Assembly (NCBI GenBank): GCA_029062895.1
Contig: JAIDPF010000083.1
Coordinates: forward strand, 1-37,725
DNA length: 37,725 nt
Direction of reading: 5' to 3'
From: Lachnospiraceae bacterium
Lineage (GTDB): Bacteria; Bacillota; Clostridia; Lachnospirales; Lachnospiraceae
A program made the translations under genes and the position numbers. The notes beneath the pieces are model-generated. The model did not search any database, was not told where the DNA came from, and saw only the letters and a program-made list of their open reading frames with translations. Below, in pieces: positions 8,139 through 16,495 of this stretch. Every line of letters starts with the position of its first letter. The first letter of the stretch is position 1.

Positions 8139-8166
8139 AAAGGGAGCCTGCGGGCTCCCTTTTTTC
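8139..8166. terminator. Bidirectional terminator between convergent MFS genes
   Basis: GGGAGCC (8142-8148) and GGCTCCC (8153-8159) form a strong stem with a four-base loop, flanked by AAA on the left and TTTTTT on the right. It can end the + strand efflux gene and also the leftward MFS gene whose stop is at 8185. Confidence 0.85.
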
Positions 8167-8184
8167 GTAAAGTAAGAACGGATG

Positions 8185-9339
8185 TTAGTTTACTTTCTTA
8201 TAGGTTGTTTCAATCATTAGGATCATCATAATAAAAAACAGCAATAGGAAAACAGGAAACAGCTTAATGCTGATATGGTTGGCAATCAGTCCAAACAGCG
8301 GAGGGATAAAAGTGGATCCCATATATGCGCTTGCCATCTGTATACCGATAATGGCCTGGGAATTGTTGCTGCCAAAATGCGACGGTGTGGAATGAATGAT
8401 ACAGGGATATACAGGCGCGCATCCCAGTCCGATTACCACAAGCCCGGCCAGAGCGGCGACGTCTGTTTTTACCGGGAGGGATATACAAATAATGCCCAAA
8501 ATAATAATGGTGGTGCCAAGGCGTATCATTTTCTGGTCGCCGATCTTTTCAGAAATAAAGCCTGCTGCAAACCGGCCTGCGGTAATTCCAATAAAAAACA
8601 AGGCGGCAAAGGCGGCGGCCGCTTCTTTGGAAATGGCTCTTGCCTGTGTCAGATAGCTGCTGGCCCAGAGCATTGAGGTGCTTTCTCCGGCGCAGTAGCA
8701 GAGGAATCCAATCAATATGAAGGGAACGCCCCGGATCTTCAAAGCGCCTTTCAGACCAAGCAGAGAGTGTTCGTCTTTTTCATCATCGTTCTTTTGGTTC
8801 ACTTTCCAGATCGAAAGTGTGGATAACAGAATGATGGCAATGGCAAACTGTATCAGGGAAACCATACGGTAACCGTTTTCCCAAGTGGAATGTAGCAATG
8901 CCGCACTCATAATATAGGGGCTGATTATGGTTCCAACACCCCAGAAACAATGAAGCCAGCTGATGTGGCGTGAAGTATAATGAACTGCGACATAATTATT
9001 CAGTGCGGCGTCGATTGCGCCTGCGCCAAGACCGTAAGGAACCGCCCAGATACACAGAAGCCAGAAGTTTTTGGATAAGGAAAATCCGAATAGGGCAATA
9101 GCGGTCAGAAATACACTGAAAACAGTCACATATTTTGTACCAAAACGGTGGGTCAGCCGTTCCGAAAGGAGGCTCGAGCAGATGGTTCCACCGCTGATCG
9201 TCATTGATATGATGCCCATATAAGAGATAGGGACCTGATAGGATTCCTGCATTGTAGGCCATGCTGCGCCAAGCAGGGAGTCAGGGAGCCCTAAGCTGAT
9301 AAAAGCCAGATATATTAATGACAGTAGTAAGAGATACAT
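8185..9339 (-). CDS. MFS transporter (sugar/drug type), partner of the TetR gene
   Basis: A 384-residue protein with about 12 hydrophobic helices. The segment SERLTHRFGTKYVTVFSVFLTA corresponds to the MFS loop 2-3 signature, and AAGFISEKIGDQKMIRLG to the equivalent loop in the second half. The N-terminal LGLPDSLLGAAWPTMQESYQVP resembles FucP/YfkF-like transporters. On the minus strand GGAGG lies 6 bases before the ATG. It is the second gene of a leftward operon after tetR, with a 24-base gap, so the regulator probably controls its expression. Substrate is unknown. Confidence 0.88.
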   Translation of the reverse strand: MYLLLLSLIYLAFISLGLPDSLLGAAWPTMQESYQVPISYMGIISMTISGGTICSSLLSERLTHRFGTKYVTVFSVFLTAIALFGFSLSKNFWLLCIWAVPYGLGAGAIDAALNNYVAVHYTSRHISWLHCFWGVGTIISPYIMSAALLHSTWENGYRMVSLIQFAIAIILLSTLSIWKVNQKNDDEKDEHSLLGLKGALKIRGVPFILIGFLCYCAGESTSMLWASSYLTQARAISKEAAAAFAALFFIGITAGRFAAGFISEKIGDQKMIRLGTTIIILGIICISLPVKTDVAALAGLVVIGLGCAPVYPCIIHSTPSHFGSNNSQAIIGIQMASAYMGSTFIPPLFGLIANHISIKLFPVFLLLFFIMMILMIETTYKKVN

Positions 9340-9363
9340 AAGTTTCCTCCATAAAAATACAAA

Positions 9364-9894
9364 TCAGGTAACGGGGACATCCTTCCCTACAATCTGGTGG
9401 ACTACAATGTCGGCGATCTGCTTTGGCGTCTCCGCAAAATCCCGCTTGATCCATTCGTCCAGAAGGGCAAATACGCCGTAAGCATAAAATTTACTGGTAT
9501 AATTGTGGAAAGGCTCAAAGTTAAAATAGGGTTCCATAACCTGATAAAATGCCATGTAGATAGAATGTTGCATTCCAGCGGAATAGATTTTGCAGATCAA
9601 GGGACGTATGCTTAGATTAAAAGCCAGCAGGTCTTCCGTATTGGAAAGGGAAAAATGATCCTCTGGTGAAAGGTTGTGGTCGATCACCCACTGGTTCCAA
9701 AGGCGGATCAATTTATAAGTCAGTATTTCATCTTTGGAACGGAAGTGACGGAAGAAGGTTGCCCTGCCAACGCCTGCGAGATCGGTAATTTCCTGTGCGG
9801 TAATCTTTTCAATCGGTTTTTCTTCCATAAGCTGTAGGAGAGCGTCGGCAATACAATCGTTTATAAATTCCGCGCTTTTATTTTTTCTGCTCAT
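9364..9894 (-). CDS. TetR/AcrR-family transcriptional regulator
   Basis: A 176-residue regulator when started at the ATG whose first base is 9894; GAGGG lies 8 bases before it. The longer reading from 9996 would cover the operator region and lacks a ribosome site. The N-terminal helix-turn-helix is IEKITAQEITDLAGVGRATFFRHFRSKDEIL (given in parts: ITAQEITDLAGV, then GRATFFRHFRSK), about residues 29-57. The rest is the helical ligand-binding domain. It is transcribed leftward with the MFS gene, opposite the alcohol dehydrogenase, with a palindrome in between that is probably its operator. Confidence 0.92.
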   Translation of the reverse strand: MSRKNKSAEFINDCIADALLQLMEEKPIEKITAQEITDLAGVGRATFFRHFRSKDEILTYKLIRLWNQWVIDHNLSPEDHFSLSNTEDLLAFNLSIRPLICKIYSAGMQHSIYMAFYQVMEPYFNFEPFHNYTSKFYAYGVFALLDEWIKRDFAETPKQIADIVVHQIVGKDVPVT

Positions 9895-9917
9895 TTTTGT
9901 AACCCTCAGAATTTTTT

Positions 9918-9943
9918 TGATACTATTTTGGCAAATCGTATCA
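9918..9943. promoter_or_regulatory. Palindromic operator in the divergent tetR/alcohol dehydrogenase region
   Basis: TGATAC (9918-9923) and GTATCA (9938-9943) are inverted arms; the inner ATTT and AAAT also pair, giving 10 of 13 paired positions in a 26-bp palindrome. A second inverted repeat, GGCAAAT (9930-9936) with ATTTGCC (9943-9949), overlaps it. The site lies 24 bases upstream of tetR. A possible rightward promoter, TTGACT (9959-9964) and TATACA (9981-9986), is close by. TetR-family operators typically look like this; binding is inferred. Confidence 0.65.
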
Positions 9944-10048
9944 TTTGCCTTTTTGACATTGACTTTCCATTGATTTCCATTATACATTATAATCAAATAA
10001 GATTTATTTTCAAGAGACGCTGTAAGATTTTGAATGGAGAAAATTATT

Positions 10049-11245
10049 ATGAATCCGATAAAAAAACTGTATTGCCGTATCTTTCAAACGGTATTTCGCA
10101 TTGCACTTCCCGTATTGCCTTACCGCAATCCTGATATTCTGCATCATGTGAAGGATATTTCATCAGTGCTATCTGCAAAGAGATTACATAAGCCGCTGCT
10201 GGTAACTGACGCACCGGTGCGGAATCTGGGACTGACGAAGGAACTGGAGGATATTCTGGAGGAAAGCGGGCATGGCGCGGTTGTTTATGACGGGACACAG
10301 CAGAACCCGACTTCAGCCATGGTTGCGGAGGCATTTGGACTCTACAGGAAACATTCCTGCGACTGTATTATTGCTTTTGGCGGCGGTTCGGCGATGGACT
10401 GTGCCAAAGCGGTGGGTGCCTGCGTTGCATATCCGAAGAAAAGCCTGAAGCAGCTGGAAGGCATCCTTAAGGTAGTAAAGAAAACGCCGGTCATCTTTGC
10501 GGTTCCGACGACTGCGGGAACAGGCAGCGAGACGACGCTTGCCGCCGTTATTGTTGACGAGCAGACCAGACATAAATATGTGATCAATTCCTTCCCATTG
10601 ATCCCGTCTTATGCGGTATTGGATCCGGTGGTGATCCGTTCATTGCCGGCGTCTGTCGCTGCGACGACAGGCATGGATGCTCTGACCCATGCCATTGAAG
10701 CATATATCGGAAGATCTGTGACGAAGGAAACCGGCAGGGATGCCAGAAAAGCAGTTAAACTGATATTTGCCAATATTAAAGCGGCTGCGGCGCATGAATC
10801 GGTGGAAGCGGAGAGAGCCATGCTTTCGGCTGCTCATTATGCAGGAAGAGCTTTCACGCGTTCTTACGTAGGTTATATCCATGCGGTGTCCCATTCGCTG
10901 AGCGGGAAATATAACATGCCCCATGGTCTGGTCAACGCAGTATTGCTGCCGATCGTGTTGGAAATGTACGGCCCATGCGTTTATAAAAGACTGGCGCAGC
11001 TTGCTGTATGCGCGGAACTCGGAACAAGCGCGGAATCGGAAGAAGAACTTGCAAAGAAGATGATTCGCGCAATCTACAACTTAAATGAACAGCTGGGGAT
11101 CCCCGGAAAACTGGAGGGGATCAGGGAGGAAGATATTGACAGCCTTGCTGCATATGCGGATAAGGAGGCCAATCCTTTGTATCCGGTGCCTATTCTTTGG
11201 GATAAGAAGCAGTTGAAAGAGATCTACCGTAAGGTTATAGATTGA
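10049..11245 (+). CDS. Iron-containing (group III) alcohol dehydrogenase
   Basis: A 398-residue NAD(P)-dependent alcohol dehydrogenase. The nucleotide-binding motif is AFGGGSAMDCAKAVG (residues 109-123), followed by PTTAGTGSETT. The metal ligands are Asp210 and His214 (MDALTHAIEAY), His278 and His292 (HAVSHSLSGKYNMPHG), with the usual 14-residue spacing between the two later histidines. Start 10049 is preferred because GGAG lies 9 bases before it; the ATG at 10034 overlaps that site. It is divergent from tetR and followed by an aldehyde dehydrogenase, so the pair may interconvert an alcohol, aldehyde and acid. The substrate is unknown. Confidence 0.93.
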   Translation: MNPIKKLYCRIFQTVFRIALPVLPYRNPDILHHVKDISSVLSAKRLHKPLLVTDAPVRNLGLTKELEDILEESGHGAVVYDGTQQNPTSAMVAEAFGLYRKHSCDCIIAFGGGSAMDCAKAVGACVAYPKKSLKQLEGILKVVKKTPVIFAVPTTAGTGSETTLAAVIVDEQTRHKYVINSFPLIPSYAVLDPVVIRSLPASVAATTGMDALTHAIEAYIGRSVTKETGRDARKAVKLIFANIKAAAAHESVEAERAMLSAAHYAGRAFTRSYVGYIHAVSHSLSGKYNMPHGLVNAVLLPIVLEMYGPCVYKRLAQLAVCAELGTSAESEEELAKKMIRAIYNLNEQLGIPGKLEGIREEDIDSLAAYADKEANPLYPVPILWDKKQLKEIYRKVID

Positions 11246-11265
11246 AAAATCAAAGATTTTTCAAT
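11241..11265 (+). repeat. Perfect 11-bp hairpin at the end of the alcohol dehydrogenase gene
   Basis: ATTGAAAAATC (11241-11251) and GATTTTTCAAT (11255-11265) pair perfectly around a three-base loop and include the TGA stop codon. There is no T-tract after it, so it is a weak terminator at best; it may protect the 3' end of the message or be the left part of the adjoining repeat. Confidence 0.5.
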
Positions 11266-11272
11266 CGCAAAT

Positions 11273-11322
11273 TTGTGCCTACGGCCCAAAGTTTGCGGGT
11301 TGTGGAAGGGCATGGTTATTAG
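11273..11322 (+). repeat. Dispersed intergenic repeat, copy A
   Basis: A roughly 50-base intergenic segment that begins TTGTGCCTACGG and ends GGAAGGGCATGGTTATTA. The same start and end, with a diverged middle of nearly equal length, occur at 27076-27126 before argH. A CGCAAA...TTTGCG inverted pair spans its left half. It fills most of the gap between the alcohol and aldehyde dehydrogenase genes. Confidence 0.5.
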
Positions 11323-11381
11323 TGTGATTGAAAACTTTGATGTCCGATATGCTTTATGATGGATAGCGTGGAGAGTGTGTT

Positions 11382-12752
11382 ATGGAAGCACAGGAATTAT
11401 TGGATCAACAAAAGAAATATTTTGAAAGCGGCGCGACGTTGAAGGTATCCGCGCGTAAGGAGGCGCTTTGCCGCCTGCGGGATGCAATCACGAATTATGA
11501 GGACGCTTTGTGCAATGCGCTTTTTCAGGATCTGGGAAAAAGCCGTTATGAAAGCTATATGTGTGAGATCGGTCTGGTAAAAAGCGAGATTTCATATATG
11601 CTGCGACATGTCGGCAGTTATGCCCGTGAAAAAAATGTACCTACTCCGCTTGTGAATTTTATCAGCAGAAGTTACGTAAAACCTTCACCTTACGGCTGTG
11701 TGCTGATTATGAGCCCGTGGAATTACCCGTTCCTGCTGACGATTACCCCTTTAGTAGACGCGCTGGCGGCAGGCAATACGGCGGTGCTGAAACCAAGTGC
11801 ATATTCACCTCATACGTCGCTTGCGATCAAGGAAATGATAGAAAGCTGCTTTCCGCAGGAATATGTTGCCGTGGTGACCGGAGGCAGAGCAGAGAATCAA
11901 TGTCTTCTGGAGATGCAGTTTGATTATATTCTGTTTACGGGAAGTACGTCAGTGGGGCGTGAAGTGGCGGCAAAGGCGGCTGCCCGCCTGATTCCGGTGA
12001 CACTGGAGCTGGGCGGCAAGAGCCCGTGTATTGTAGATCAGTCTGCCGACATTGCGCTTGCGGCTAAGCGGATTGTATTTGGCAAATATATCAACTGCGG
12101 ACAGACATGTGTCGCGCCGGATTATATCTACTGCGATGCCGCTGTCAAGGACAGATTGGTCGGGGAACTGAAAAAACAGATCAAAGCCCAGTACGGCGAG
12201 CATCCGTTGGAAGATGACCATTACGGAAAAATCATTAACGAAAAACATTTTGACCGACTATGCCGTCTTCTGGATAAGGATAAGACGGTGATTGGCGGGG
12301 AGTGTAGCAAGGAGAGCATGAAGATTGCGCCTACCGTTATGGATGGTGTATCGTGGGAAGATCCGGTGATGGGAGAGGAGATATTTGGTCCGATTTTGCC
12401 TATCCTTACCTATGAGAATCTGGAAGAAGTGGTCAAACGGCTTCGTTCCATGCCTGCTCCTTTGGCTTTATATCTTTTCTCATCCAAGCGGAAAAATATT
12501 TCTTATGTGACGCAGCGCATTCTTTTTGGCGGCGGCTGCATCAATGACACGCTGGTTCATCTGGCTACCAGTTCGATGGGGTTTGGCGGCGTCGGGGCAA
12601 GCGGCATGGGTGCATATCATGGAAAAAGAGGGTTCGATACCTTTACGCATTACAAGAGTATTCTGGATAAGAAGACATATCTGGATCTGCCGTTACGTTA
12701 CCGCCCATACGGTAAGTTCAAGGATTCCATTATAAGAATGTTTGTGAATTAA
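11382..12752 (+). CDS. NAD(P)-dependent aldehyde dehydrogenase
   Basis: A 456-residue enzyme of the short class-3-like ALDH type. Active-site residues are present: Asn114 in SPWNYP, Glu209 in TLELGGKSP, and the nucleophile Cys243 in GQTCVAPDY; FTGSTSVGREV is the Rossmann turn. The C-terminus FDTFTHYKSIL is typical of the class. Class-3-like bacterial enzymes oxidise medium-chain and fatty aldehydes; the actual substrate is unproven. It lies downstream of the iron alcohol dehydrogenase with a 136-base gap holding a repeat. GGAG is about 10 bases before the ATG. Probably part of the TetR-controlled aldehyde-handling locus. Confidence 0.94.
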   Translation: MEAQELLDQQKKYFESGATLKVSARKEALCRLRDAITNYEDALCNALFQDLGKSRYESYMCEIGLVKSEISYMLRHVGSYAREKNVPTPLVNFISRSYVKPSPYGCVLIMSPWNYPFLLTITPLVDALAAGNTAVLKPSAYSPHTSLAIKEMIESCFPQEYVAVVTGGRAENQCLLEMQFDYILFTGSTSVGREVAAKAAARLIPVTLELGGKSPCIVDQSADIALAAKRIVFGKYINCGQTCVAPDYIYCDAAVKDRLVGELKKQIKAQYGEHPLEDDHYGKIINEKHFDRLCRLLDKDKTVIGGECSKESMKIAPTVMDGVSWEDPVMGEEIFGPILPILTYENLEEVVKRLRSMPAPLALYLFSSKRKNISYVTQRILFGGGCINDTLVHLATSSMGFGGVGASGMGAYHGKRGFDTFTHYKSILDKKTYLDLPLRYRPYGKFKDSIIRMFVN

Positions 12753-12773
12753 GAGGAGTCTGGTGTAAGTTTT

Positions 12774-14060
12774 ATGAAAAAGAAGATTACTTTTTTATTG
12801 ATAGAAATGATCTTTGTAATAGGATTGGCTTGTGCGTGTTCTGGCGGACCGAAAGAGGAGGAATCACTGGAGAACAGGGACGATGCTTCCATAGAAACTG
12901 TTGTAGTTGAGGAGTCTGATGCTGGAACGGAGGATGCTGCAGACACGACGATTGCTCCTGATTTGAATCGCAACGGTATTGCCGAGGAAGTCCGCCTGAT
13001 AGATATGGATGATGGTCAGGGGCAGCGGTTGGAAATCTGGGAGAATGACGAACTGATTGATTTTGAAGAAGGCTATTTTGCACATGCTGGAAGAACAAGT
13101 ATATTTCTGTGTACCTTGAAAGGAGAGGACTATCTCCTGCGTTACCATCCGACAATGTATCAGGGCGTCTGTACGTACGACTATGCACTGTCCACTTTGA
13201 CAGACAACGAGGAGACTGTGGTACAGAGCAATTGGGTAAATTTTGATATTAATTTTGGATCCCCCGTTCATGATGGTTTTGATCCGGATGAAATTGCCGC
13301 GTTTATGGATGAGATCAATGACCTTCTTGCTCACAGCGTCCAGCTGCTCAATACTGACAGCGATCTGCTGGATACGTTTGAGAAGGAAGGGCGGCTTTAC
13401 GACAGCCTGTGGTGGCTGGATGCCTGGGAGCCGGTGTTTAGTAGAGATGAAAAAATATCTTTGCTGGAAAATCTTAAGGATTTTCAGATTGCCATGACGG
13501 CAGTTCAGGAGTCGGTGACCCCGGAGGCGATGGATGGACTGCCAATTACCGAACCTTTGGAGATGGCATTTTACAGTGGCGCGGGGGCGTGGGGTACTAG
13601 TCTTGTTTTGAATCCGGATGGTAGCTTTGTGGGGGACTATTCTGATGCCGACGGACTTACGGTTTATGTCTGTCAATTCCATGGACAGTTTGGGAACGTG
13701 GAAAAACTTACTGATAACTCATGGTCTTTGACGCTGGAAGAACTGGAACTTGACACCGGTCACAGCGTGGGTGAAGAATGGGATGAGATTGGCGGCGATT
13801 ATACGTTTCATTATATTTCCAGTGAGCCATATGGTTTTAATGACGCGGATGAAACTGCTTTAAAAACAGGCGCGCAGTTTATCCTCTATAGTCCGGATGC
13901 TACTGGTCATGAACCGGGAACGGAGCTTTACGGCGCGGCTGAGTTCCAGTACTGGATGCATGGGCGTAAGGAGTTTATCAGTAATGATGATATTTTGGGC
14001 TGCTGGGGTCTGCAAAATATGGAAACGGGACAAGGTTTCTTTTGTGACGTTGACTATTGA
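12774..14060 (+). CDS. Putative secreted lipoprotein of unknown function
   Basis: A 428-residue protein starting MKKK, with a hydrophobic signal segment to residue 19 and Cys20/Cys22 in GLACACSGG. The lipobox is not canonical because the position three before either cysteine is not Leu/Val/Ile, so lipidation is likely but not certain. An acidic linker follows. Around residues 61-72, PDLNRNGIAEEV matches the D-x-N-x-N-G calcium-binding-loop style seen in FG-GAP and dockerin-like repeats. The C-terminal half contains GAGAWGTSLVLNPDGSFVGDY, a beta-rich repeat common in Clostridia surface proteins. No enzyme motif was recognised. A strong terminator lies behind it. Confidence 0.8.
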   Translation: MKKKITFLLIEMIFVIGLACACSGGPKEEESLENRDDASIETVVVEESDAGTEDAADTTIAPDLNRNGIAEEVRLIDMDDGQGQRLEIWENDELIDFEEGYFAHAGRTSIFLCTLKGEDYLLRYHPTMYQGVCTYDYALSTLTDNEETVVQSNWVNFDINFGSPVHDGFDPDEIAAFMDEINDLLAHSVQLLNTDSDLLDTFEKEGRLYDSLWWLDAWEPVFSRDEKISLLENLKDFQIAMTAVQESVTPEAMDGLPITEPLEMAFYSGAGAWGTSLVLNPDGSFVGDYSDADGLTVYVCQFHGQFGNVEKLTDNSWSLTLEELELDTGHSVGEEWDEIGGDYTFHYISSEPYGFNDADETALKTGAQFILYSPDATGHEPGTELYGAAEFQYWMHGRKEFISNDDILGCWGLQNMETGQGFFCDVDY

Positions 14061-14120
14061 GCAGCTGTAGGATATTATTTGAATATAACGTTGCTCTTTG
14101 CCGCCGGGTAAAGAGATCAT

Positions 14121-14174
14121 ACGTCAGACTTTCTATCGTTAGGCCATAGAAGATAGAAAGGTCTGGCGTTTTTT
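14121..14174 (+). terminator. Strong rho-independent terminator
   Basis: ACGTCAGAC (14121-14129) pairs with GTCTGGCGT (14161-14169), and TTTCTATC (14130-14137) with GATAGAAA (14152-14159). The 17-bp stem has one bulge and one G-T pair, followed by TTTTTT. It ends the lipoprotein gene; the ribosome site of the MATE gene begins only seven bases later. Confidence 0.9.
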
Positions 14175-14195
14175 GTGCTAAAGGAGGAAGTTCGG

Positions 14196-15512
14196 ATGGA
14201 GAAAAAAGCATTGCTAAAGGTATTTATCCGATATGTTGTCTTGAATATATGTGGTATGATCGGTTTGTCCTGTTACATACTTGCAGATACTTTTTTCATT
14301 TCAAGAGGGTTAGGAGCCAATGGTCTGGCAGCGCTTAATCTTGCGATTCCGGTGTATAGTTTTGTCCACGGAAGCGGTTTAATGCTGGGAATGGGAGGGG
14401 CTACCAAATACGTTATCTATATGGGACAAAGAGAAACCGAAAAGGCAGATAGGATCTATTCAAATGTTGTGTATGCAATGGCGGTGTTGTCTGTAATTTT
14501 TGTTATCATGGGTGTTTCCTTTTCGGGAAGCTTGGCCGGGATGTTAGGAGCTGATGAGGAAGTTTTTGCTATGACAGTAACCTATATTCAGATGATTCTG
14601 CTTTTCTCCCCAGTATTTATTATGAATGATAGTTTGCTTTGTTTTGTGAGAAATGATGGTAATCCCAAATTGTCCATGGCAGCTATGCTAACGGGAAGTT
14701 TTTCAAATATTATATTGGATTATGTGTTTATTTTTCCTTTGCAAATGGGGATATTCGGTGCAGTTCTGGCAACCGGATTGGCGCCTGTTATCAGTCTTTT
14801 GGTTTTATCCGGACACTGGATTACAGGTAAAAATCAGTTTCATCTTAAGAAAGCAATGCCATCGCTGAAAATGGCAGGAAATATCATTTCATTGGGCATT
14901 CCTGCTCTGATTACAGAGGTTGCTTCCGGAATTGTCATGATCATTTTTAATGCTATCATTTTAAGGTTGCAGGGAAAAATTGGCGTTGCAGCTTATGGCG
15001 TTGTAGCTAATTTATCACTTGTTGTTGCCTCGGTTTATACAGGTATAGCACAGGGAATACAACCGATTATGAGCAGGTTTTATGGGTATGGGGATGTAAA
15101 AAGCATAAGGCAGACCCTGAAATATGCAATCAGATTAATGCTGTTGATCTCAGGGGGGATCTATCTGTTTTTTTTAGCGGCAGCGGGCGTGGTTGTCGGA
15201 TTATTCAACAGTGAGCACAATATGCAGTTACAGCGGATCGCGGAAACAGGACTAAAATTGTATTTTACGGCAATTCCTTTTGCTGGATTTAATATTGTGA
15301 TAGCTACTTATTTTACATCTATGGAGAAGGCGTTGCCAGCACAGCTTATTTCACTGTTAAGGGGTTTTATAATCATCATTCCCATGGCATTTTTTATGTC
15401 TTTTTTATACAGGATGACAGGCGTGTGGCTGTCATATCCGCTTACTGAAAGCATTGTTTCCTTGACGGGGATTATATTATACAACAAGTTATATATCAAA
15501 AAGAAGTCGTAG
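14196..15512 (+). CDS. MATE-family multidrug/cation efflux protein
   Basis: A 438-residue membrane protein with about 12 predicted helices. The DTFFISRGLGANGLAALNLAIPV region is the usual MATE helix 1-2 signature and is repeated in weaker form in the second half (YGVVANLSLVVASVYTGIAQ, then QPIMSRFYGYGD). ATG 14196 is the start because AAGGAGG (14181-14187) lies 8 bases upstream; the GTG at 14175 is inside the terminator region. MATE proteins exchange Na+ or H+ for drugs or metabolites. The adjacent terminator makes read-through or anti-termination possible, because no separate promoter is evident. Confidence 0.92.
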   Translation: MEKKALLKVFIRYVVLNICGMIGLSCYILADTFFISRGLGANGLAALNLAIPVYSFVHGSGLMLGMGGATKYVIYMGQRETEKADRIYSNVVYAMAVLSVIFVIMGVSFSGSLAGMLGADEEVFAMTVTYIQMILLFSPVFIMNDSLLCFVRNDGNPKLSMAAMLTGSFSNIILDYVFIFPLQMGIFGAVLATGLAPVISLLVLSGHWITGKNQFHLKKAMPSLKMAGNIISLGIPALITEVASGIVMIIFNAIILRLQGKIGVAAYGVVANLSLVVASVYTGIAQGIQPIMSRFYGYGDVKSIRQTLKYAIRLMLLISGGIYLFFLAAAGVVVGLFNSEHNMQLQRIAETGLKLYFTAIPFAGFNIVIATYFTSMEKALPAQLISLLRGFIIIIPMAFFMSFLYRMTGVWLSYPLTESIVSLTGIILYNKLYIKKKS

Positions 15513-15564
15513 AAATTAAAAAAGGAGAACAGTTGGTATTTTCTTGTCATCAAGCAAAAATGCA

Positions 15565-15593
15565 TTGCGTAAAATAGGGAGTACACTTATAAT
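15565..15593 (+). promoter_or_regulatory. Possible promoter before the MscS gene
   Basis: A perfect TATAAT (15588-15593) has TTGCGT (15565-15570) exactly 17 bases upstream. Transcription would start near 15600, very close to the first ATG (15605), so either the message is nearly leaderless or translation starts further in, for example at ATG 15680. Confidence 0.4.
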
Positions 15594-15604
15594 AGCTATG
15601 TGGT

Positions 15605-16480
15605 ATGCAGATGGAAGAGACGACGTTCATTTTGGGGATATTGTCAACTACCCCTGTAGGAAAAGTAAATTTTCAGATTATGAGTAATTGGCTGATTATT
15701 GCGATATTTATTGTTGGTGGATTAATCTTACATCAGATTGCGAATTTTATTTTTAAAGCTTTAGAAAAGAAAACGCGTTCCATGCATATCAGATTTTTTA
15801 AGAGCCTGATCAATGTAGTGATTGCGGTTTTGACGGTTTATGCCCTTGCTCAGCAGTTTGAAGTGACGAAGGAACTCAGTACGGCGCTGTTGCAGAGCGG
15901 TACGCTTTTGATTGCGCTGGTGACATTTGCCGCACAGCAGGCGCTGTCCAATGTGATCAGTGGATTTTCCCTGTCTTTTTCTAGACCTTACAGCGTTAAT
16001 GATAAGATTAAGGTGGTACAGGGAGGTAGCGTTGTCGCAGAGGGCATCGTAACAGATATTACATTACGCCATACCATCATCAGTCAGTATAATGGAGAAA
16101 GCTGTATCGTGCCGAATTCCGTCATGGATTCGTCGGTCATAACGAACACGAACTTTACGGATAATATCGGTAATTTCATGGAGATCGAGATAACGTATGA
16201 TTCAGATATTAGAAAAGCCATTGGGATCATGAAAACCATCTGTGCAGAGAATCCATTAACACTGAATACTATGGAAAATAATGTGTTTGTGAAAGGCTAT
16301 TCCATGAACGGCATTATCTTAAAGACGACGATCTGGACAAATACTTTAGATGAGAGCTTTCAGGCTTGCAGCGAGATCAGAATATCACTGATTGAGAGAT
16401 TCCGGGAAGCGCAGATTGACGTCCCGTATCAGACAGTAACAATATATACAGAGAACGCAGAAACATTGAAAGCGGATTAG
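15605..16480 (+). CDS. MscS-family mechanosensitive ion channel
   Basis: A 291-residue small-conductance channel. There are three membrane helices: WLIIAIFIVGGLILHQIANF, then FFKSLINVVIAVLTVYALAQ, then the pore helix region LLIALVTFAAQQALSNVISG with the following SFSRPYSVNDKIKV. The cytoplasmic beta domain contains GIVTDITLRHTIISQYNGE and VPNSV, as in MscS. It relieves hypo-osmotic pressure in the cell membrane. The N-terminal 25 residues are less certain: no good ribosome site precedes 15605 and the promoter lies right before it, so ATG 15680 (MSNWL) is an alternative start. A gap of 15 bases separates it from the ABC genes. Confidence 0.9.
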   Translation: MQMEETTFILGILSTTPVGKVNFQIMSNWLIIAIFIVGGLILHQIANFIFKALEKKTRSMHIRFFKSLINVVIAVLTVYALAQQFEVTKELSTALLQSGTLLIALVTFAAQQALSNVISGFSLSFSRPYSVNDKIKVVQGGSVVAEGIVTDITLRHTIISQYNGESCIVPNSVMDSSVITNTNFTDNIGNFMEIEITYDSDIRKAIGIMKTICAENPLTLNTMENNVFVKGYSMNGIILKTTIWTNTLDESFQACSEIRISLIERFREAQIDVPYQTVTIYTENAETLKAD

Positions 16481-16495
16481 GAAGGGTACATTTTC

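Noticed and set aside
8275-8676. Plus-strand ORF of 133 codons inside the leftward MFS gene
   Set aside because: Shadow of the transporter gene: no ribosome site, odd composition, and the opposite strand has a clear family match.
12864-13682. Minus-strand ORF of 272 codons within the lipoprotein gene
   Set aside because: Long by chance opposite a coding gene; no domain, no start signal, and the + strand protein has a signal segment and recognisable motifs.
15532-15576. Short ORF starting at TTG after the MATE gene with GGAG upstream
   Set aside because: Only about 14 codons with a rare start and overlapping the promoter of the MscS gene; no supporting conservation or hairpin as in the 6687 leader.
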